64,000 nucleotides of DNA. It comes from Cercis canadensis. Lineage: Eukaryota; Streptophyta; Magnoliopsida; Fabales; Fabaceae. Shown here in pieces: positions 10,492 through 23,095 of the stretch. Below the pieces are notes generated by a model, which was not told the DNA's origin, made no database searches, and saw only the letters and a list, made by a program, of their open reading frames with translations. A program made the position numbers and the translations under genes. The DNA is taken from the NCBI GenBank assembly GCA_003255065.1, contig QAOA01003433.1, forward strand, positions 70,743 through 134,742, written 5' to 3'. Within the stretch, counting starts at the first letter, position 1. Each line of letters opens with the position of its first letter.

Positions 10492-12602
10492 TCCCAGAGG
10501 ATTTTCCCCCACTGATCTGCGGGCCGCTGGTGACAGCACAATCTACTATTGCACCTCAATGTCTCCTACTTATACCCTTGTTCTACTATATATAGAGAAA
10601 ATTTTTAAAAATCATGCATAGATTCATTATATAACAATTAGTTATGGTCAATACAAAAATTATGAAACATTAACAAACAAACAAATATGACATGCTCAAA
10701 TACATGAATCAAACCATACCTTTCATTTATGAAACACAAATGCATTTTGTGACGTATATCTAGTATATAAAATATTATACTCAATATCAATAACAAATTC
10801 CCATGAGTACTTTATGTATTTACACTAAAAAGGAGCAAACGTTGATTGATAAAATAATCATATAATATTAATTAAATGAAATGTCATCTATTTAGTCTGC
10901 CATGAAATATGTTTTCTCAGAAGAATTGTTTGGCTCCACAAATCACCCTAAGCAATCAGAAATTGCCATTATTGTAGCTTTAATAATGCATCTTCCCCAT
11001 ATTTAAATCCCATTGAGACCTAGTGGGGAGTAATTTTAGGAAGGTATAAGTTATCCCCTATTGTGTAGCATCTAGTAGACCAAAAAAAAATATTGAGACC
11101 AAGTTATAAAATTAATTTTTGTCATTTTTCTTATTCAGTCTCAGTTATCAATTATCCATACACTACTCATTCCAGTCATTTATCTTTAAACATGATAGAG
11201 AAGTTGGCATCTAGTTACAATACCCATGTCGTCCACTTTTCATTATTATTATGTATACATTTGAAGTGCAATTATACGAGAGGATAGTCCCATGTACAAT
11301 GACTGAGCCACTTTAATAAGTGATGCAATTCCATTTGAAGCAACTTTAAGAACAATTTTACCTTTTGAACCCAAAGTGCCAAACAACGTTTATTTGAAAA
11401 TGCTTTCATGAGCTTCTTATATTCCAAAATTTGTTTTTTGTAGTGTATTAAAGTCTTATTTTTTGTTTTGGGAGAAAGATTCCAAGGTTTGAGAACTTGA
11501 CCAAAACGACTAAATGGTGTGGAAGGCACCTACTTTCCAAGTAGGTGCCAACCACATGGTAGAAAATGACCAAAATATCATTGGTACTATGTGCTCATTC
11601 CACAATTATATAGAAGATTATTTTGTGTATAGTTGAATATGATAATCACATCCTAAACAAAATAATCATATAACACCAAGGGATACTTTAGTCATTTCCT
11701 ACAATGTGGCATGCATCTATTTGAAAAGTATCGATAATTAGATTAAATCACCATAATTGAGAATAGTTCAAAAGTATATAGAAACATTGATTAAGTATTC
11801 AATTTTGGGTCTAATGTCATTGGTATCTCAAATTCTATAGAATAGTTTATTTTTTTGGTCAAACCATATCCATACCTGGTAAAAAACTAAAATTGATTTT
11901 TCGTTTCTCATCCTTGTTGCATCATAATTATCAAATACCCAAACCCTATTCATCTAACCCATTTATCTTTAAATACTAATACAAATAATTTTTTTATTAA
12001 ATTTGTTTAAGGTTTAATTTTGTACTTGTTAATTAAGTAATGGGTTTTGCACAATGAGGTATTCGGAAATTTCATTAGCGTATGACTTTTCTTCCGAAAC
12101 ATTACACCATTGTGGGTAAATAAATAGATTATGCTTCCCATTCTTATCTCACCCTAATTATCTACTAGTCAAAACCCCCTTATTTCATTTGTTTATATTG
12201 AAAAGCATGTGTAATAATTACATCTGTGTAATGCATGTACCATTTCATAACACCTGTTGCTCAAAATCTCAAAATGGAAATATAAAATTCTTAGGATTTA
12301 TTATTAAACTTATAAGGAGGGATAACATAATAACCCTAAATCTCAAATTTAAAATTCAAAATTTTAATTTATTTTTTAAAAAATTTAAAGGAAATTTTTT
12401 TCCAATTAGTAACTATGCATATATATGAATGTGAATTAAAATCAACAATTATGACGATTAGCTACAATGTTTGAAATAAGTAATTATGCATAATTAAAAT
12501 TAATCAATTATAATAAAACTAATCATCAATAATTTCATTTTAATTATTTTTTATGATTCATGAGCGACGAGGGCAGTGGTACACAACACAAAATAAAAAA
12601 TC
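10492..12602. other. AT-rich spacer, no gene recognised
   Basis: Begins at the H1 truncation point. Holds a GC patch near 10500-10520, long AT-rich tracts, and the palindrome at 11525-11549. Frames at 11093-11287, 11272-11529 and 12189-12428 have no protein-like features. Confidence 0.5.
11525..11549. repeat. Perfect 11 bp-stem palindrome
   Basis: GGCACCTACTT, loop TCC, AAGTAGGTGCC. After a 2 bp mismatch on each side, the pairing resumes with TGTGG/CCACA (11518-11556), giving an 18-position stem. No TATA, ORF end or transposon end was matched to it. Confidence 0.9.
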
Positions 12603-12839
12603 TTATTAGAACACCCGTACATTATTGGTTTAGTGGTTATTTAAATCATAATCCTATTATAATTTTAGGAAGCTTGTACATATGGACTAATCCTATTAGC
12701 TTTCATCAAAGTGCTATAAGAAATCCTATTGAATCACCCGTTGGGGTTGGTTTAGTAGTTATCCAAATTATAGTCCTATTAAAATTTTAGAAAATTTGTA
12801 TCCGTAGTCTAATCCCACTCTTGTTCCTAGTGCTATATG
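12603..12839. repeat. Two-copy tandem repeat, unit about 120 bp
   Basis: The copies start at about 12603 and 12724 and share the order CCTATT or TTATTAGAA, CACCCGT, TTGGTTTAGTGGTTAT (TAGTAGTTAT in copy 2), TCCTATTA, AATTTTAG, TTGTA, CTAATCC, AGTGCTATA. Non-coding and diverged. Confidence 0.7.
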
Positions 12840-13110
12840 TTATTTAATTTTTTTCCTATATGGATTACCTATATAAACATGCTAACACTTTATTGATAAA
12901 GCTTGCCAAATGATCTATACCTAGTCTTCTATCAAAGCTTGAACTTTTTTTGTCAATAACATGAATATATGATCACAATTCTACCTTACAATAGCAAGAC
13001 TAAGCCTTGTTTGACAATAAATAGAAATTGACCTACAAATATAAACGGGAGAAATTAGAATCAAAATGGTTGAGGTTTAAAAAGGAGAAGCCAATGATGA
13101 AGAGAGATAC

Positions 13111-13225
13111 CCACAAATAGTACATGTATAAATAACTCAAACTAGAGTATAACCATGGACATGATCCTACTTTGTAGAAACTAGTTCTACCTTTGGTGGT
13201 GCATCTTATTGTCTCCCTTTATATA
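13111..13225 (-). promoter_or_regulatory. Minus-strand promoter and non-coding first exon
   Basis: A TATA box (TATATAAA) lies at 13218-13225. A leader downstream on the minus strand runs to a splice donor (TGTGG then GTATC) at 13111. The layout is the same as the promoters at 7.35, 22.89 and 27.12 kb. No coding exon was identified behind it. Confidence 0.3.
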
Positions 13226-13595
13226 GGAAATAATATGTTATAGGGTTTTGGTATATCAAGGGCGGTTGTAATGTTATTTATATTATAACTTGTTTTCGTT
13301 GACTGGTTTTCAAACCATGGTTAGCATATATTAATAATAATCCAAAAAGCTATAGTTTATTGAAATCTTGAGATTCACATCCATATTTGATCCATAATTT
13401 CAGCAATAACTCATTGGTTTTGAATAGAATAAATGGTTGGGCCATTTGACACTTGAGATTTCAACTACAAAATTATATCCTTTGATAGAAAATGTTACCT
13501 TTAATAAGAAAAAAAAACCAATGAATGACCAAAATTTTACATGAGTCAAGAGATTTTCCTATTAGGTTGTTAAGCTTTTACATGATTCAAGTGAT

Positions 13596-13597
<2 letters not shown>

Positions 13598-13630
<33 letters not shown>

Positions 13631-13640
13631 NTTTTTTTTA
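13598..13640. repeat. T homopolymer containing an N (13631)
   Basis: About 40 T bases interrupted by one N. Unlike the other N positions there is no duplicated flank that could be told apart from the homopolymer. Confidence 0.9.
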
Positions 13641-13684
13641 CATTAGCTATTATTATGAAAATAATCATTTAAGTTTATTATTTA

Positions 13685-13713
13685 CTAGTACTATTCCCGC
13701 GCCAATGCGCGGG
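13685..13713 (-). repeat. Helitron H2 3' terminus: CTAG plus hairpin
   Basis: The plus strand shows CTAG (13685-13688), an AT-rich spacer, then CCCGCGC (13696-13702), loop CAAT and GCGCGGG (13707-13713), a perfect 7 bp stem. This is the termination signal type known for Helitron 3' ends. Confidence 0.85.
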
Positions 13714-13940
13714 CCACTGGGCGCTAGGGAGTAGGACTCAGGCAACGGCAAGTGTGATGGATTTTATGTGATTATAGAAGTATGAATGATATAAATTTTT
13801 GGTACGTAATATACCAATTGTGGATTTTATTTGTTGATCTATAGATCTAATATATTAAAAGTAATAATCATGAATCCATAGTAAATTTGAAAAATGCATT
13901 AAAATAGTAAAAATTTGTGATAATACTATATTGAAATTAG

Positions 13941-15870
13941 CTATGGTATATGGTTGGGGCTCGGGCTGTCAGCGTCTTCATCTAAGTCCATATGAACTTG
14001 CCCTGATCCTAAAAATGCAACATTTGTATAATTAGAATGCGTAAAATTTAATATGATATGTTTATATGTTTATTTACAGATATGACATGTTTCAATTTAT
14101 TTCATACATCTTCTTATGATTTTATGGAACACCTCTTTAAAGACAACATTTGTGGTGCTTGTTGTGGATCTCCCATTTGCATCGATCGCCAAAACTTTGA
14201 GACCACTCCTTGTTCGAACCCTTGAAAAAGCAACATAAAGTTGTCCATGACTGAAAACTGGTTTTGGTAAATATAACCCAACGTGCGACAAAGATTAGCC
14301 TTGACTCTTATTTATTGCGATGGCAAAGCAAATCTGTAGAGAAAATTGTCTTATCTGTAATTTGAAAGGCATCTTCTTATCAGAGGATGTTATGTTCATC
14401 CTTGGAATGAAAACCTTTTTTCCTATATTACTTCCAGAAATAACTTTTCCTTCCATTACATATCTTCCAAGCTGGGTGATTATCAGTCTCGTTCCATTAC
14501 ACAATCCATTCCGTTGATCTATGTTCCTTAGTAACATGACGGGTAACCCTAGCTTCAGTGCTAACTTGTGGTTTGGAAGGCCCGATGGGGTGATACCATT
14601 TAAGAATTTAGGTGTATGGATATTGTCTAGTCCGTTTCCCCATGATTTGCACGTACTGTCTGAACTCAAATATATCTTCTCATCACCAGGCAATAAAGAA
14701 ACCATAAAATCATTAATTTTTCTCACCACTTTTAATGTAGGGGCGAGGATCGCTCTTTCTTGATAATATTTCGGATCTTGCATGTTTGTCATGAATTCAG
14801 GATAAGTTGAGTTCACTATATCATGAATTGGATCAATACCACAACATAGGGAGATGTCATCTGGTATTTGAATAACAATTTCACCATCATTTGTATCTCC
14901 TTCTTCACCGTCACCAACCTTTAATAACCAATTGGAGAATTGACTTAGTCCTACTGTGTTGAGGTCTACAGATCTTGTTTGCAATCTCATATTTTTTGTT
15001 AAGTTCAAGACCTGCACAAAAATACATAAAAACATGTATAAAGGATGATAATATGGTAATATTATCCATAATAAAGTTTAAATTTGAATTAGCACCTGAA
15101 AATGATTCCACAGGTAAGAAGAGTTTATGGTAGCAGCAACAATATCTTGTCTATTACCACTGGGTATCACTGAGAGTATCTGTCTGAAGTCCCCACCTAG
15201 TACTACAACCTTACCCCTAAATGGCATATGTGCAACTTCTATACCTGTATGTTTTAGTATATCTCTAAGAGTTCTGTCCAATGTCTCGAAACAATGTTTA
15301 TGTGTCATAGGGGTCTCATCCCAAATGATTAGCTTCGCAACAGCCAGTAGTTCTGCTAGGGGAGTCCCTAGTTTTATGTTACAAAATGTATCTTCATTGA
15401 CATTTAGAGAGATGCAAAATTTGGAATGTGCTGTTCGACCACCAAGAAAGAGAAGTGATGCGATACCACTTGAAGCCATTGTCAGCACTATGTTACCTTT
15501 TGAACGTAGAGCAGTAGATAGTGTTTTATAAACAAATTTCTTTCCAGTTCCACCATAACCATATAGAAAAAATTGACCACCATTGTCAGAAGAAACAGCT
15601 GTCATGATTTTATCATATACAGTCTTTTGCTCAGTTGTAAGTCTTGAGATTAACTCTGTGCTCTTATGCTAGATCATCTCTATCATAAGCAGTCTCATCA
15701 TAGATCAATCTGTTTTGCCCATATGAACTATTGAAATCTGTTGCCAATGGCATAGGTGGATAATCACGTAGGCTCTTCCCGTAGTTCTATAACAATTTTT
15801 CTATCTTTGCTAGGGCGTGCTCTTTAAGCTCATCGTCAGTCATACTCATTCCTGTAAGAAATTTGGACAG
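13941..15870 (-). pseudogene. Helitron H2 RepHel, PIF1-like helicase domain
   Basis: Exons on the minus strand run as follows. ATPase N-part 15078-15605 has Walker A GYGGTGK followed by K instead of T (GKT to GKK) and Walker B-like IIWDETPM, then the GGDFRQILSVIP motif. After an intron, 14295-15035 has the ILAPT motif, LPGDEKIYLSS, LPVMLLRNID and INKSQG, then a TAA at the conserved Gln. Next 14097-14291 has HVGLYLPKPVFS and VAFSRVRTRSG. A last acidic exon (13941-14008, DLDEDADSPSPN) follows an AG acceptor. Upstream, 15605-15870 encodes the PPMPLATDF-type helicase N-terminal region with two nonsense codons. The enzyme would unwind DNA 5' to 3' in rolling-circle transposition. The Walker A Lys-for-Thr change and the stops make this copy inactive. 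Confidence 0.85.
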
Positions 15871-15987
15871 GTATGTTGTCATTATATTTACACGGTTAAT
15901 CAAATAATATTACATTTTAGGAAAGAATGCATACATTACTACTTCACCAAATATATTACGTTATTAGCAAATTGATATTTATATCTA

Positions 15988-16680
15988 TTATATTATTAAT
16001 TGTAACAAAAATATCGATTTCATAAAATTATAAGTTTTACCAGAATTATTAAATAGTCTTCGTTGCCTATGGATGATATCATCAAACATCAAGTTCCACG
16101 TCTCTTCCCACACCAAATTAGGTCTGCTTATGTTGTTTGAGATCAAGAGTTTCACGAATAAGCCCCTCAAGTAATGACCAGAGCCCCATGCGCTTGCTTC
16201 CTTTATACCTTCTATAAATTCATTATCATCATCAAGAAGACCAATTGCATAGCATGCTGCTTTAAATGTAGCATGAGTCACCCCATTAATTGTTCTAATA
16301 TCTTCATAGCTTATGCATCCTCTTTGAATGTTCAAGAGGAGCCTCATGTAATACAACTCACNTCTGCTTATGCTGTTTGAGATCAAGAGTTTCACGAATA
16401 AGCCCCTCAAGTAATGACTAGAGTCCCATGCGCTTGCTTCCTTTATACCTTCTATAAATTCATTATCATCATCGAGAAGACCAATTGCATAGCATGCTGC
16501 TTTAAATGTAGCATGAGTCACCCCATTAATTGTTCTAATATCTTCATAGCTTATGCATCCTCTTTGAATGTTCAAGAGGAGCCTCATGTAATACAACTCA
16601 CCAGACCCAGGTGGGATGTAATATAGTCTCCTAATAGAGAACTCTCTCTTTCTTGGGAACCACTATTTAGTTTGTTGTTT
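15988..16680 (-). pseudogene. Helitron H2 RepHel, linker between Rep and helicase
   Basis: On the minus strand: the IPPGSGELYYMRLLLN motif, then SYEDIRTINGVTHATF, GLLDDDNEFIEGI, ASAWGSGHYLRGLFV and the WEETWNLMFDDII end. This order is conserved in plant Helitron proteins. The segment is written twice because of the N at 16362 (left copy 16123-16361, right copy 16363-16601); the true gene should have it once. It continues from the Rep domain (16681-17067) without a recognisable gap. Confidence 0.8.
16123..16601. other. N-flanking duplication (N at 16362)
   Basis: 16123-16361 and 16363-16601 are near-identical and the N stands exactly between them: an unmerged contig overlap. Confidence 0.85.
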
Positions 16681-18307
16681 CTAGACAAAGTAATTCGGGA
16701 ACTCAGCATACGTTAGATGTCTAGCATGTGGATATTTCTTATTTGCCTCAAACCAAACTAAGAATTTAGTCAAGTTGACATTGGTTCTATTCACCACATT
16801 ATCAAGGTTATCATTCTCTCGAAAGACAACAAACTGTTCATCTGGGAGATGAAATGATAGTCTTTTTACCGGTGGATCTCTGTAATGAATGTCAAAGGCA
16901 AATACCCTCCATGCGGCCTCACATGCAGAAATGAACCTGCAATCATAATACATACTGATCTCATCCACCACATGGTTCTGCGTATTATTTTTATCTAATT
17001 CGTAGAAAGCCGCCGTGATGCGATCAAACTCTTTGTTTATATATTTGAATAAATATTTAATTACCATTGACTGGTTACACCACTTGACATTGATGTGCGC
17101 CTCATAATTCAGAAGGAGATTTTTGTTATAGGGAACAACAAATCTGTTGCAACAACATACATATATGTAAATAGTTAAAAATATTTTCTATTTATAATTT
17201 CCATGAATAAATTGAATAACATGACATATAATCGAAGTTTAATATTTAATCTTACCTATTATCAATTAGTATTCCATTTTTATCAATAGTCCTGTCATCA
17301 TCCCTCATTCTATAGGAAGGATATCCATCATCATCAATCAATGTTCTCTCTACAAATTTCTTAGGAAAGTGTCTTGTACATATTCCATCTTTCATACATG
17401 GTGATTTAGTATTGGCAACACCACATGGACCATGCATCATATAATCTCCAATAATTTCATATAATCTTTCATTTTCCTCCTTATGAGGTATTTCAGCATA
17501 TATTATTTTATCAATGTCATCGGGGGTTGGGTGTTTATGTCCAGAATGCAAGAATAGTAGTATGTGAGCATGAGGCAACCCACGTTTCTGAAATTCTATC
17601 GTACATACGACTGAAAAAAAATATATTGTTAGAACACAGTCCATAATTTTTTTACGGAGAATGTATATAAGTTAAAAAGATGGAGATATGTACCTGATTG
17701 CACTTTTCTGAAAAAGTTGTCCTTGCTTTAAATCCCTAATAAGCTCGTCTAATTTCATTTTAAATACTCTGGATAAAATATCGGGTATGTCTTCCACACA
17801 AAGTCCTTTGTCTTTGACATAACGTTGTATTTCTGGCCATCGTGGATTACATGTGAAAGTGATGAATAAATTTGGATATCCAGTCCAAAGGCATATAGAC
17901 ATGCAGTTCTGGTAATCTTGAAACATATATCGAACTCCACCAGTAAAAGAAGAGGGCAAGACTATATGTTTTCCTACGAATGATCCAACAACATCCCCAC
18001 TCAAGACACATTCAGTGAGACCTTTGTATAATTCTGCTCTTAATATAGTTTGGTTCAACCTAATATATATCAACCTGGATGACTCAATCATTGTGAATGC
18101 ATCGACCAGGAACTGCTGAAATAATTTCCTTGATAATAATAATGTAGAAGCTTCACCATTTCTATCCATGAGCCTAAAGGCAAAGAATTCTCTCATTGAC
18201 ACTCTCACCCTCTTTCCCATTTCAGTTATGTTTGATCCCCTCAAAAGGATGTCATATCTATATCCATCTTCAGCAAAAAAAAAAAAAAAGGTGATACTGT
18301 AATACAA
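16681..18307 (-). pseudogene. Helitron H2 RepHel, Helitron_like_N and HUH Rep domain
   Basis: Minus-strand order: 17672-18307 carries the Helitron_like_N block (EDGYRYDIL, VSMREFFAFRL, LFQQFLVDAFTMIE, LPSSFTGGVRYM, YPNLFITFTCNPRWPEI). 17252-17644 carries the metal-binding HUH motif (RGLPHAHILLFL) and the HGPCG and CTRHFPK motifs. 16681-17067 carries the twin-tyrosine motif (IKYLFKYINK). The Rep nuclease nicks and joins single strands at the Helitron ends; His-Ala-His binds the metal and the tyrosines form the covalent DNA link. Catalytic residues look present in this half. Introns separate the blocks at about 17645-17671 and 17068-17251. Confidence 0.85.
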
Positions 18308-18339
18308 GATAGATATGATGAATTTCGCATATCCTCTGT

Positions 18340-19245
18340 AGTTCTCTGGCCTTAGATTCTATTACAATATCCCTTCTATTTTCAAGACTATCAACATCTC
18401 AAACTATTAGGATTGTAATTTCATTAGCAGTTGGTTTGTTGTGTGTTCTACCATCAGCTCAGCGTTTCACAATAAGCCTCATCCTTACCTCACTGAATGT
18501 GTTGCTTTGATAATGATCTCTAGCATTCCTAAATGCCTTTGCTAAGACATTGTGTTCATCAAGCATATTTCTTAGGTCTTTAACAATGATAGGATCTAAT
18601 TGATCGGCGAATGCTTCAGAACGATTGCATAGGTAAATACACAATGTTTAATAACATGTAAGATTAGATACAGTCAATAAAAAAGTACAATTGATTTAGT
18701 TCAATCACAATATAGATGTATTATGCGAGTTACATATACGAAGAACACATTTAAGTCAATCAGTGGATATAAATGTATATAAATTTACTTTGCCTTACCT
18801 ATATGCCCATATACGATTAAACACTTTATTATCTGTATCATAAATATACACCTATGCGAATTTAGGGTTAGACCCTTCATTGGGTAGTAAGCTTCCGAGA
18901 GTGTGATAATTCTGACCACCCATTCGAAACATCCTAATTCCTCGTTCCATATTTAATGAATTATCAATTTTACCATCGTGCGATGTAAAAGAAAACATCA
19001 TATTATATGCCCGAATATTCTGAATAAAGTTGTTTCTCCTCCCGTCAACACCATCCAATAAATTCATTAATGTACTCGGTGAATTTTTCAGTAAGGGCAG
19101 TTAAATTTTTTCTTGATGACAACACATCCCGAACTTGGGTATATTATGTGTCCTCAATTTTTTCAGTCTTTCATTGTACCAATGTAAAACACCACAAAAC
19201 TCACACTCCCATGTAGGATCGCCAATATCAGAGTATACTATTGTA
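18340..19245 (-). pseudogene. Helitron H2 RepHel, N-terminal conserved region
   Basis: Minus-strand exons: 19085-19245 has the zinc-finger-like start (DIGDPTWECEFCGVLHWYNE, then CC) typical of plant Helitron proteins. 18852-19067 has FIQNIRAYNMMFSFTS and GGQNYHTLGSLLP. 18780-18850 has VYIYDTDNKVFNR after an in-frame TAG. 18459-18644 has IIVKDLRNMLDEHN and FRNARDHY. The order matches the protein's N-terminal third. At least one nonsense codon (near 18853) is present. Confidence 0.75.
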
Positions 19246-19634
19246 TGTGTATCTGGTCATCATGAATAATGTATGTAATCAGTATTTATATAGACTGAAG
19301 TAGCCTTAGTTGTTCACTAACATACATTATATGTAACATACCTGTATGTGTATCATCATTGATACGGTTATGATTTTCATATGTTGGATTAGTGTGGATA
19401 CCATATATTTCTTCATCCATCAGATCTATTATAAATCACATGATATATCACGTGAGACAAAAACTAATAAACAAAATATGGAGATAAATAAACATGCATG
19501 CTTACAATCTGTATTAACATTGTTATTACACTTATATTGTAACATATTGATATTGTTTCCTAAATACGAAGAATATCATAAAATATATGAATAAATTAAT
19601 ATGAATGTCTTACTGTGAAATAAGATGATATGTA

Positions 19635-20642
19635 CCTGTCTGTGTTAAGTCAATCGATGGGTCAATGGTCTCTTGCTCGTTCTTAACTTGTGTAAAATCC
19701 TCACCAATGGGGGTATCGTGAGAAGGTACTCTATTTGATTGTAGTGATCGCAAAATCTTCCTTCCTCGATGATTTGGCGGTGTGTTCTCTATGAAAATAT
19801 GATGCACAAAATTAACTATATAGTTATAAAAAAGATGAATATAGAATTCGTATACATCTCTTAATGATACAAACTTTTGTTTGTGTGGTAATAATTGTGA
19901 CGTTTCTGTCTAATAATATTCATTCTTGAACCTCGTATTTCTTTTGAAACTAGTGGTGTAGACAAATCTGTGTATTTTTGAGTTATCTTGTGAAAATATA
20001 TTTTTCCTTGATCAACATAAGTTTATTAGACAGATACAAAATATACATCAACAACAAACTATCATGAGTACCTATCTGGGTGTCACGGATCACTGCATCG
20101 ATAGTTGCCATTTGATGATCATTGTTTATCATGTTATCGACATAAGCAGTATCATCAAAATCAAGTCTAGTGATTTGTAAAGATTGTACAATCATGCTTC
20201 TTCTACTAATGTATCGGTCATTGTAAGTTTTATCGGACTTACAGGTTGATTTACTATTTACTGTAAAATGAATATACATATAATTTAATAAATTGTCATA
20301 CGTATATTATTAAAAATACACAATATTAATTAATACATATTATTTCTTGTTTGTTGACACCTCTGGTAGTTTTATCTCAAAACAGATAGTCTTCTTGATG
20401 ATGCTTCATTGGGATCACACTGCCCTAACAATGTTGATGGGGTTTTTTCTGTCAATTGAATAAGGTATTTGCATATTACATAAGTTTATAAAATGTTAGG
20501 ATCATAACTAAAATATGTATCTTTAAAATCAACATCTTATATACGTACCATTCCTCAATTCAATGTCTGCAACATTACCAACATAGTAATTTGATGTAAG
20601 TGTGTTTGTTTGAGACATCATTATTCCACGGGGGGTATATTG
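19635..20642 (-). pseudogene. Helitron H2 RepHel, small variable N-terminal exons
   Basis: Open blocks flanked by splice-like borders, minus strand: about 20550-20640 (ends before GTACG), 20385-20450 (LLGQCDPNEASSRRLS), 20072-20261 (RRSMIVQSLQITRL..., donor ATAG then GTACT) and 19635-19792 (RGRKILRSLQSNRVPSHD..., donor ACAG then GTACA). Composition is charged and low in structure. Exon borders are guesses from consensus sites. They sit between the ATG exon at 21594 and the conserved region at 19245, so they likely form the variable leader of the same protein. Confidence 0.4.
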
Positions 20643-20841
20643 TAGACTACTTATATAAGTGACATCAGTTTAGATTAATAGGAAGATAAATATTAAAAAT
20701 AAAATTGTGCATAGTATTACTCTTGTATAGAAAACATGTGTGCTAAATGTTGTAAAAATAAAATAAAAAGGATACATACCTCAAATGATTGGAAGGAGTG
20801 GGGGACGCAAATCTGTCTTGTTTAAGACTAACATGATTTAC

Positions 20842-21594
20842 TTGCCTGGACTGATAGGCGATGGTGTAAATTGACCGTGGTTTATCTGTATGAGACCTAA
20901 ATCTGGGGTACAGCAGTGGATCCCAGGTGAATGATCATCCATCACATTTTTTCCCTTGTCTTGTGCTTTTGACGAAGTACTACACACATTAATATTTGCA
21001 TCAACTTTTCTGTTAATCATTGATCCTCAGACATTACCACCACCAAGAGAGTGCATGCTCATTAATATTGAAGATGCAGTGATCGGCGGTTTATTTATTA
21101 AAGGTTCCATGGTTGAGATGTTATTTGATCTTACTATTGGTTTATGATGATGCGCAACAATTGGATTTAGAGTAAGAACTGTATTCAATCATTGATAGAA
21201 ATATGGTTGATAAACTCAATAAATAAAATATAAAACGACCAAATGCACATAGAATATAAATTACCATTACTAATATTACTAAAAGGTACTCTTCCACGCT
21301 TGGTGTCCCTATTAGGAATTCTGGATGCTTCATTGATCGATCCTGACAATATCATATATATATATAGATAATAATTATTTAAACAAAATTAAATCTCAAA
21401 TGCAACAATTTAATTTTCATAATATCCTTACGTTACTATAACATAGTATGAAGATAATTATATCAATTGAGCGGTGGAAATATATCAATAGTCAAACAAT
21501 GAGTACCTGATTCATCGAGAGTCTTATTTTTGTTTTCTTCGTTCCATGTCAGAAGGTGTTGAAATCTTAGTCTCTTATGAATATATTTTTCCAT
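20842..21594 (-). CDS. Helitron H2 RepHel, predicted exons 1-3
   Basis: Exon 1 is 21507-21594: ATG at 21594-21592, MEKYIHKRLRFQHLLTW, donor ATCAG then GTACT. Exon 2 is 21265-21342: acceptor TGTCAG, then GSINEASRIPNRD, donor ATG then GTAAT. Exon 3 is 20842-21178: acceptor AATACAG, donor CAA then GTAAA. Joining the three keeps the frame, which supports the start choice. Exon 3 has one TGA near 21024. The region upstream (21595-22690) would be a 5'-UTR intron leading to the promoter at 22.89 kb. No domain is recognised here; plant Helitron proteins usually have such a basic N-terminus. Confidence 0.45.
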
Positions 21595-22690
21595 TTACAC
21601 TTTCATTATTTGTAATCCTTCAACGTAGATGTTTAATAGAACTAATGTATGAATAGATGTCACAATAAGGAAATATAAGACAACATCATATATATGTATT
21701 TGAATAACGGATTACACATTACACCCGTTCTTTTACTTTATTTGTGTTTGTGTGATGTGTAAAAGATGTCTTAAAAAGTTGATATGAAATTTTATCAACA
21801 ACAATAAATATAGGTTTTTAAGGTTCGGGGTGACTGATAATGTAGTATGGAGATATGAGAAAAGTATTGTAACAGAAAATGTAAATAATATTTTTAAGCA
21901 TCAATTTTTAATATATGAAAATAGTTTGGAATAGCTTCTTAAAGAGTAAGTCTAGCAAGGTCCGTGCATGCATAGGAACTAAACTAAGCTAACCATATAC
22001 CAAACTATTTGACTATTATGCCATAGCCAATAGAGATATTAACCGTCAAACTGTTATATAAGTCCTACTACGAATGTTAGATTCAATACTTTTTTGTCTA
22101 TTCAAACCATATTTGTTCAGTAAAGCATGTTCATATTAGGAACCATGTTATATAAGGCAATTCAAATGAAAAATAATTTGCTGGTATCAAACTTTTAGTG
22201 GCAAGATGACCTAATAATGTAACGGGTAATAGATCGTTATATTTCAAGTATCACCCTATATATTTTTGCTAAAATAAACACATTCACCCAATCCCCCATA
22301 GTCAGTCTTTAGAGGTCACTACTTATATATAAGAAGATCATGATCATATAGTTAACAACTTAGTTTGAATTGCAGTCATATTTATGATAAATGAGGAATA
22401 AGTTTATGATTTTGTGTTTAACACCTAATGTAAAAGCAACATCTCTAGACATATACAATTAAAAACAATGTTTTCTTATTGGGAAAAAGCAACAAAATTG
22501 ACATGAATTTTGACCTCAATGCAAATTCATCTTAAAATAGGTATTTAGGAAAAAGCCAACATTGTACTCAAACAGGAATTTAGATATGTATGAATAGGGA
22601 AATAGCTAAAAAATAATAATCCAAAGCAATATTGAATGTACATCCACTTTATAGCATTTCTAAATTACATAAAAGAAATATAATTCATAC

Positions 22691-22890
22691 CTTGAGATCA
22701 TGCAAAGCACACTTCAATATATATGATCTATGGCCAACAGGAGTAGCAGGTGTTGTCAAAGATGATAGTAAGGGTCTAATAATATGAGCAGGCTGCGTGT
22801 GTAATTATAATACACCCCAAAGAGTTGGTCCTATAGTTACTCTCCAATTATAAGAAGAGGTTCTAGTGATGTGTTATTGTTATATAGGAG
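22691..22890 (-). promoter_or_regulatory. Probable RepHel promoter and non-coding exon 1
   Basis: TATA box (CCTATATAAC, about 22881-22889), then a leader that ends in the donor TCAAG then GTATGA at 22691. The next predicted coding exon starts at 21594. This gives the RepHel gene a TATA promoter, a non-coding exon of about 170 bp and a 1.1 kb leader intron. Confidence 0.4.
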
Positions 22891-23095
22891 ATGGGAATAA
22901 TGTTGTCAAATTTTTTAATTGATTTTCTAAAAACGAAGAAATCGTCCAATTCAGAAGCAAGATACCCATTGATATCAAATTGCTGAAAATTCTCCTATAC
23001 TTCATATAAGATACCCATTGATTTTTTAATATTGAAAATTGCAGAATATCCAAAGGTCAAATATTAATTTTGAATAACCATTGACCTTTATTGTA

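Larger units (their letters stand above)
12840..13684. other. Spacer with a minus-strand promoter-like stretch
   Basis: Apart from the TATA-containing segment at 13111-13225 and a T-homopolymer with an N at 13631, I see no gene. Confidence 0.5.

Noticed and set aside
12720..12760. tRNA-like A-box (GGTTGGTTTAGTAGTTAT) suggesting a SINE
   Set aside because: No matching B-box at the right spacing and no poly(A) tail; kept as a tandem repeat only.
15127..15531. Plus-strand 134-codon frame
   Set aside because: Exact antisense of the Helitron helicase ATPase region on the minus strand; no domain of its own.
16123..16601. Apparent internal tandem duplication in the Helitron protein
   Set aside because: An N stands exactly between the copies and eight other N positions behave the same way; assembly artefact.
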